64,000 nucleotides of DNA, taken from NCBI RefSeq assembly GCF_035222275.1, contig NC_085885.1:1240001-1304000 (forward strand), read 5' to 3'. Source of the DNA: Podospora bellae-mahoneyi (Eukaryota; Ascomycota; Sordariomycetes; Sordariales; Podosporaceae). How positions within the stretch are numbered: position 1 is the stretch's first letter; each line of letters begins with the position of its first letter. The notes under the pieces are model-generated. The model was not told where the DNA came from. It saw only the letters and a list, made by a program, of their open reading frames with translations, and did no database searches. Positions 57,341 to 64,000 of this stretch are shown here, piece after piece. Made by a program: the position numbers and the translations under genes.

Positions 57341-59363
57341 TTACTGATTAATATACCTATGCCCGCCCCTCTCTCCCACCTCCACACTCATTCCAACCTC
57401 AACCCAGCTCTCCAACTTCTCCTCCCCATCAAACAAGGGCGTCAACTGCATCCCCAAACACCCCTTCAGCCTCGCCCCCTCATCCACATCCCTCAGCTTC
57501 CTCAAGCTCCTATCCGGCTCAACCGGATGCCTAAACCCACTATCTTGATTCACATTCGGCATCTTGCACCTCACCGTCCGGCACGACACATGAAAAGTCG
57601 CAGCAGCAGGCTTGCTCTTCCCCCCCTCAGCATCATTACTCATCTTAAAACCAACCTTTTTCCACGTCTCCTCATCATAAGGGGGGTTGTTTTCCTCGGG
57701 ACCGTCGACTAAGAAAGAAATTGGGGGTGTCAGTGGTTGTGGGGCCACGCTTACAGGGGAGGGGGAACAGTAAACGCCGCAAAAAAAAAAATAACACAAA
57801 GAGAAAAAGGGTGTGTGTGTGGAGTAGCGAGCGGCTCAAGAGACAACACCGCGGGGAAGAAAAGGTACAGTAGCAGGGGGGAAAGAAAAAAAAGGAAAGA
57901 GTCTCGTCGTCCCGAGTCCACTTCAGCCCATTGTCAAAACTCTCCCCCCCAGCCCAGAAAAACTCCCCGCTTTCCGTGCTTCCGTGAAACAAACCAACAG
58001 GGTCCAGGGGACTCGAAACAACAGTCTTGATGATAACAACACCAAAAAAGGAGAATAAAAGTATCGAAACATACCAATGATGTTGGCGCGAAACCTCCGC
58101 GCGTCCAAGTCTTGTTCGAGATTCTCGTCTTTAGTGATCTTCACGCTGAAGTCGCGGATGCTGGAGAGGTTAAGGAGATGTAGTGGATACTGCCGCAAAT
58201 GCCCGTGTTAGAAAACAACACAAAAAAGTCACACCCATCGTCAGCCCCTCTTTCTTAGTTGATTTGCGCGAGTGAATGGGGGTGTGTTTCATCACCAAAA
58301 GTCTGTGGGTAGGACGGTAAATCGAACCACGCTCTTCATTCACAAGCCAAAAAATGCCGAAAGGAGGGGAGGGAGGGGGGTGTGCAGACAGTAAAAAAAT
58401 AAAAAAATATGAGAGATAAAAAAAACAAAAGCTTACAGCATCCTGAAATCCAGTCACAGGCTGGTAACCCGCCTCCTCCCTCCCCGGCGCACACCTATGC
58501 ACCTCTCTCAATCGGCCCGGGTCGACTCGAAAAAGCCCGAGCCTGTTGCTCACCCCCAGGTACAGCGCCAACTCCCGAGGTAGGTCCTTTTCCATGTTCA
58601 GTGCCGACACCACGTCCTTCCAGATCCTGACCTCTTCCCTCTCGTACCCTTGGGACTCAATCTCGTCTTGCGACGGGAAACTCACCGGGAGGACAAGCTG
58701 CTTCTGCGGGACCGCACCGCGGCCCCGTGCGAGCTTGGCGGCCACCCAGCTGACGACCCCGCGGAGGCCTGGCTCTTGCCAGGGGAAGCTGATGAGGAGA
58801 AAGGAGTCTTTGATGCTGGCATCCGAGTAGAGCGGTTTACCCCGGGCTTTGACCGGGTCCGGGCTGAAAAGCTCCACGGTGAGGGTGGCTAGGAGGGGAA
58901 ACTGCCGCTGGGTGATGAATTCCCAGCTTTCTTGAGGCTGGAGCTTGTCTTCTGCTGACGATGGGTTGGTGCTGAGAGGAAAAGGGGATTTGAGTTGAGC
59001 AAAGGTGTAGAGGCGGTCAAACTCCAGGCCGTAGGGGAGCACCTTGCTCGAGGTGAGTTGGATGCCTTTGCATGACTTGACTGGGTAGATCCATAGCTGG
59101 TCGATGGTGATTTTTGATGGTGAGGTTGTAGTAGTCTTCTTCTTGCTTTTGCTGTGCTTCACACCGATGGGCGAATGTGTTTCAAGCAGTGCATCGCGCT
59201 GTGATGGGGGTACGGGGGGAAAGTAGATGAACAGAGGCAAGAGGAAAACGGTAATGGTGGAAATCAACAGGAGAAGGCCGGTAGCGTCAATGACTGGGCC
59301 GCTCCGCAGCAACACCGAGTCCGGGTCCTGGTCCATTTGTTGCCGAATTTGTTGGCCGGACAT
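57341..59363 (-). CDS. MOSC-domain molybdenum-cofactor protein
   Basis: Exons 59363-58437, 58189-58075 and 57708-57341, 469 residues. Proteins of this type (mARC/YcbX family) bind molybdenum cofactor and reduce N-hydroxylated compounds. A membrane helix lies at about residues 29-50 (LLLLISTITVFLLPLFIYF), then the MOSC N-terminal barrel with LWIYPVKSCKGIQL and LEFDRLYTF, then the MOSC domain: LGLFRVDPGRLREVHRCAP, RRFRANIIVDGPEENNPPYDEE across intron 2, and VRCKMPNVNQDSGF, where the Cys matches the Mo ligand of mARC, and LKGCLGMQLTP. Introns are long for this window, 247 and 366 bases, but the joins keep family sequence and phase (58437/58189 phase 0; 58075/57708 phase 1). Likely anchored in an organelle outer membrane. 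Confidence 0.9.
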
Positions 59364-62300
59364 CTGCAGGATATCTTATGGCCGTCTGCTGCTTGAATAA
59401 TTTTTTTTTTTTTTTCGGCGGTTGACCGTTCGGTTGCAGTTGGCAGCTTCCCGGCGTGGCGGTTGGTGTCACCTACTTGCGCGCCCCCAACATCTCACTT
59501 GGGACCGGATTACCTAATAACACGTCTTATTCACTAGCTGGCCATTAATTAGGTACTATCCACCACGACCCAAAATCCTTTTAAATTCATGTTCTCTCTA
59601 ATTGCCTTGCATTTTTTGGATCGCTATGTGTTTGCGGGAAGGGCAAATCATCCAAGATCATGACTTAAACCTGTTAAATATCAGAGCTTTGTTTTGAGTG
59701 GCTGACTAGTGTGATTGTAAAGGTCGTCGGAACCACAAATCGGCGATGCAGGTACCTTTTGATGGGTAATAATAATATATCAGATGTTCTGCGGGTCAAG
59801 ACATGGGCCACAACCAGTTGTTATTCAGTGCTTAAAGGGGCAAAAGAGAACTAAAATAATATATGATTGACGGCAGGCCGCGTCAACAGTCGCTATACCC
59901 ATATGAGTCGCTGTGATGTCCTACGTCAACTTGAAACCAAAAGACAAAAAAATTGTCAAGAGTTCAGATGGCGATCGAGCTCTCTGTGTATTCCCGACGG
60001 ATCAAACCCCTATCGACCCGGCAATTTGACATAGGGCTGGCTTTAGCCCCATCAACCCGATTTGCTCTCCCTGCTATGTCTGGATGGAAATGTGTCTGAT
60101 TGGGCTTCTTCGCCGCAGGTTCTGTCGGATCGCACTCCGCGCGCCAGTACAAGAAGAACCGGGAATGCGCCCCGAAAACAGCGACTGGAGCCGGTCACTG
60201 CATCTTGCCGGGAAGGAACAATACTGGTTGACGCACGCCGCGCCCATGTCGGTGCGCTGCTGGTTGAATACAGCAGCTGGTTGGGCCTTGTGAGAGTCTT
60301 TTTACCCTACCCAACCCCCGAGATACTTACCCAGAAAACCTGAGTGTTTTTTTGCGCGGCCACCTTTTCCTTATTCTGTCATTTGTGTCGCATTCATTGG
60401 CACCCTGGCGTGATTAGGGTGACGCAAGCTTGATCTGATCTTCACTACGCCTATGGGGCAAGTGGGAGATACAGTCCGATACAAATCTCTGACATAACCA
60501 TATTGATGTTGCACAGAGACCATTTTTGCGGCCAAGAAACCCGCTGGAGAGGTAGCGCTCCGCTTCTGCTACCCTCCACCTTCGGCAATGCCAGACTATC
60601 TGCACCGCTACCGGTCTATCCAAAAGACTAGGAGAAACCGCCACTGCAGAAACCACTCGAAAATTCTGTTTCCCACAGAGGCTACAAGTAGCGCAGGCTG
60701 AGGAACACTTGCCCAGAAGCACGGGACGGAAAAGGCAAGGGTAGGGGTAAGTAATGCGTATGTTGGCTGATGAGCCTTCTCTGTGTGACTGTAGTTCCGT
60801 TAGATGTAGCATGTACCGTCGATTTCCACATGTGCCTAACCAAAGTCAGCAAGAGTTCCTGGCGTGATAAACATATGCCTAGGCTTTCGCCCGCCTCGTC
60901 TTCAGCTATCTCAAAGGGAAGGATCACGTGTCTGTCATAGCGGTTGGTTTGAGGAGTTTGCATACACCTCGGCCACCTTGTGAGTCGACCCAATCCAGGC
61001 CGCATGCCGCAGGTAGGCGAAATGAGGCTATAGTAGACAGCTCAATATTAAGACTGAACGCCGGGCTGCCCTCCGAGCCCTGTATCTACCAGATGGGGAC
61101 GACCGTGTAGATGTAGATCGTGAAGCGTACAAATTAGGCAGGCAGCGGTCCGGATAGTCAACCGTGGTGCCAACAGATAGGGAAATCAGACAAGGCTTAG
61201 GTCCACCCTCGAACAAGATTGGCAGTTGCAAGGCGTCTCGCCATCCATGAGGGTGTGGCTATCATGTCTGAAAAGGGGTATTGAAGCCATCAGTGACTGG
61301 CTGAGAAGCGCTCACCATGCGGAGATGGGCCCACACTGGCAGGCGCCAACATATGGCGAGGAGATGATATTCATCGGCGCAACTATGCGGACGAATACGT
61401 GCGGAAGCACTGAGCACTACACTCGTGAGGTTGTATGGGCGAAGTAGTTGCCGTATGGAGATGGAAAGGGGTTCCCGAGTGGAGATGGGACCTGTCTCCA
61501 TCAACAACACGGTGGCCCCATACGAGGGCCGTGGTGCCATGCTCACAATGGGGGCCGTGTCGATAAGCCGACTGACAGCCCGAACTGAACCAACGCATGA
61601 GGGCAATCTCATATCGGCAAGTCATGGGACATGGAGTTGGTGAGGCTCAGCAAAAATGTTTCGACTTTGGGCACGCTCTCAGTGGTGAAGGAGAGCGCCT
61701 GGGAAATGAATGCTATGCTCGAAGTTTTGCCGAGAACGGACAGAAGTTAGACCAGGAAGACATTTCGCGGGAAACCACACAATAGAGAGAGGTACCTGTA
61801 GACGAAAGCGGCATCTTTAGCCATGGAAGGCACACCGCCACAAGTTGTCCTCCGATGCATCGTCATATCGCAGTTCTTGTCGACAGAGAGACTTCATGAG
61901 ACACGGTAACTCTTGATCCCGAAGGTCAGTTGTCTCTCTCAGAGTCTGGGATAGGTGGAGCTATGAATCAACGCCACACGGGATTGAACATGTCGTCATG
62001 GATGATGGTTCAGTCTTGTCAGATTCAAGATGAGAGAGCGGACAGTCCTCAACGGGCAGTTCATCCGGATCCATTGGCCGAGGTATGACGGTCGGTCGAG
62101 GTCTGTGCCCTGCAGCAAGACCGGGCAAGGCCCGGATTGAACGGCAGTTCTCGAGAGAAGAAAAAAGGATGCAGGTGCAGCATGTGTGCAGCATGTGGAG
62201 CGGGCAGCGAGGGCCACAAAGGAGGAGAGTCGTTGAAATGGCCAAGGTTAGTGAGGGTTTAGTGTAACGGTTTTTGACGTAGAGTTGGCAACTGGCCGGG

Positions 62301-64000
62301 CGTTTTTGCTTGAGGTGGAGCATCTAAAGCTCGGCCCTCGTCTCATTGAGTGCGAGATGACGCCAGAGAGCGGCCCCTGCAGGCCGGGCCGGCGCACTTG
62401 GGACGAACCCCCAGCCGCCCGTGGCACAGCGATAGGTTAGCCCCGCTACCCGCCGTTTGGGCTCAACGGGCCCCCATCAGGGCAGGCACCGGTAGCCGAC
62501 CCCTCCGAGACATGAGTGAGCGGCAGGAGAATTCTTTTTTTCCTTTTCTTTTCTTTACATCCAACACTTTTCACTCATCTCTTCAACTGTCACTCTGTCC
62601 CTATGGCATAGTCTGGGCATCCCAAAAATACTCTCCACTGCGCTGCGACTATCTGCGGAATTATGGGCCATGATCATGCTGCTGCAATGGCGGCGTATCT
62701 AATCTAGTTGACATATGACATCCAGATCGCGGGATGGCTGTGCACGCCATTGATCCACCAGCACATGCAACACGACCGACCATTGAAAAGAACACGAAGA
62801 CATTTTCATGCTTGATTGACGTGGTTGCACGTCGATCTCCAAGCGGCAGTCCCGACGAGATCGACACCCTAGGAATATCGTCAACGACAGGGCTTGGCAT
62901 GGTGTTGCATGAACTTGGCTCTTCGTTGGTGTCAATATTCATTTCGATCGATATGTGGGCCGAGCATTCTTCTAGAAGGACAAAAGAACCACTATGCCGG
63001 GCCCTCCCCCAGTCGTGGTCCTACAGTATCACGGCATATCCGACACAGCAGGTCATTACTGTGTATGTTCCTTCTCAGTGAAGCCTCACCTATCTAGTGC
63101 TTGGGCTAGCGAGTGCGAACTCTTAGATCCAATAGTGAAGCAGCTAAGCTACCTAGGTGATAAAAGTGGCAGAGAAGGCCCTGACGTCAACTGTCGACAT
63201 ACTATCAGGTAGAACACCAGACATGTCATATCAAACACGAACAATTGCTTGCTTTTTGTGTCTTTTGGCACTTTCCGATTTCCACCTCGCTGGCACGATT
63301 CCATGATTGGGCAAGGATAAATCGGTTAAAATTGTTGACAGCAGCTTATGCACGTGGGGTTTTCTTTTACAGTGACATCCATCGTCGAAATCTGGTAGGT
63401 AGGGTGGGATGTACTTTCCAGGTTCTCTGCCAGGCTCGCTCTTGCCAGCAGCGGCCCTGTGGCACGACACCTCGACCGCCAGATCTGTTCTTTCCATGTT
63501 CGCTGCAACCTTCCCTTTCATTCTCTGGCGTCTACTCCAATTGGGGGCCGAAAACTCTTCACTTTCTTACCGTTGATTTTCAACTTTTATGTCGATTGTT
63601 CAACTGACAGTAAATCACCGTCGGATCTTTCATGCAATGCCTGACCACCTCCAGGACCCAGCCTGACCTGACCAGACCCAGACGGACCATATCCGACCAA
63701 CCAACATCCTGTCTTCGTGACTACTGACGCCCTCGCAGCATCAATGGCTGCGGATGACGGCATGTGAGTTATTATCACAGAAAAACACTCTTCCTGCGGA
63801 GGACCCATGGATTGGCAAGCTGGGCAGGTATAGGTGAGTGGATGCGGTCTTATCGCCCACATCTTGCATGGATCCAGATCTCGATAATACCACTTTGGGC
63901 AGTGAACTCCTTTTCCACTTGCTTCTTGGAGCTCTCGCAGCCGTTGGCTCGTGCCCAACCCGGAAGCAAGACATGGACCTCTTCTTTATTGTCCCTCGAC
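59364..64000. other. Gene-poor right end
   Basis: About 4.6 kb of near-normal composition with only short, mutually overlapping ORFs. A poly-A/T run near 59400 lies just upstream of the MOSC start. I looked for rRNA, tRNA, LTR ends and protein motifs and found none. At the far right, an ATG at about 63744 followed after 20 bases by GTGAGT could open a gene running out of the window, and a 123-codon minus-strand frame at 63587-63958 has a loose Cys pattern (TCPACQS); neither is strong enough to call. Confidence 0.45.

Noticed and set aside
62350-62520. GC-rich patch that at first resembled rDNA
   Set aside because: No rRNA core motif could be found in it on either strand.
1-64000. CRISPR arrays, operons, riboswitches, secondary-metabolite cluster
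   Set aside because: None is expected in this type of genome except the last, and no polyketide synthase, NRPS, terpene cyclase or similar core gene is present.

Overview
This is nuclear DNA of a filamentous ascomycete, most likely a sordariomycete of the Sordariales type. The evidence is short introns (about 50-110 bases) with GTATGT/GTAAGT donors and CTAAC/CTGAC branch sites, a fungal Dicer-like gene of the DCL1 type, a dispersed single 5S rRNA gene, and two strongly AT-rich islands holding LTR fossils that look scoured by repeat-induced point mutation (RIP). No prokaryotic, viral or plasmid genes were seen.

Layout. 0.8-8.8 kb: tap42 (PP2A regulator, minus), pdx3 (PNP oxidase, plus) and dcl1 (Dicer, plus, four exons). 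8.8-13 kb: a diverged 5S rRNA gene, then an AT-rich island with one solo LTR and an inverted pair of LTRs. 13.9-22.3 kb: an unrecognised 1191-residue Zn-cluster protein with a large Ala-Pro minisatellite, Ku70 (minus) and ferrochelatase (plus). 22.3-26.2 kb: a second AT-rich island with another inverted LTR pair. 26.3-30.4 kb: MFS transporter, HIT hydrolase and an unrecognised basic protein, all plus. 30.7-43.0 kb: a minus-strand block of Zn(II)2Cys6 factor, mitochondrial PPR protein, LSm4, an intron-bearing tRNA-Ala, a BAR protein of the Gvp36 type and N-acetylglutamate synthase. 43.9-59.4 kb: 3-hydroxyisobutyrate dehydrogenase-like protein, small secreted Cys-rich protein, V-ATPase subunit e, Arv1, a LysM protein, condensin SMC2 and a MOSC-domain protein. 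59.4-64 kb: no gene I can support.

The genes are ordinary single-copy eukaryotic housekeeping genes; there is no operon and no metabolite cluster. The most interesting parts are structural: (1) the RNA-silencing gene dcl1 sits beside an AT-rich island in which solo LTRs are arranged as inverted pairs, an arrangement repeated in the second island; (2) at least three GC-AG introns were deduced from reading frame and protein continuity; (3) several genes cannot be seen as single ORFs (LSm4 with a 3-base first coding exon, V-ATPase subunit e with an 11-base first exon, Arv1, the BAR protein); (4) the Zn-cluster protein has unusual cysteine spacing and an Ala-Pro tract; (5) two small genes have awkward exon structures. 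I did not find a convincing new multi-gene system. Exon boundaries were placed by eye from splice consensus, phase and family continuity.
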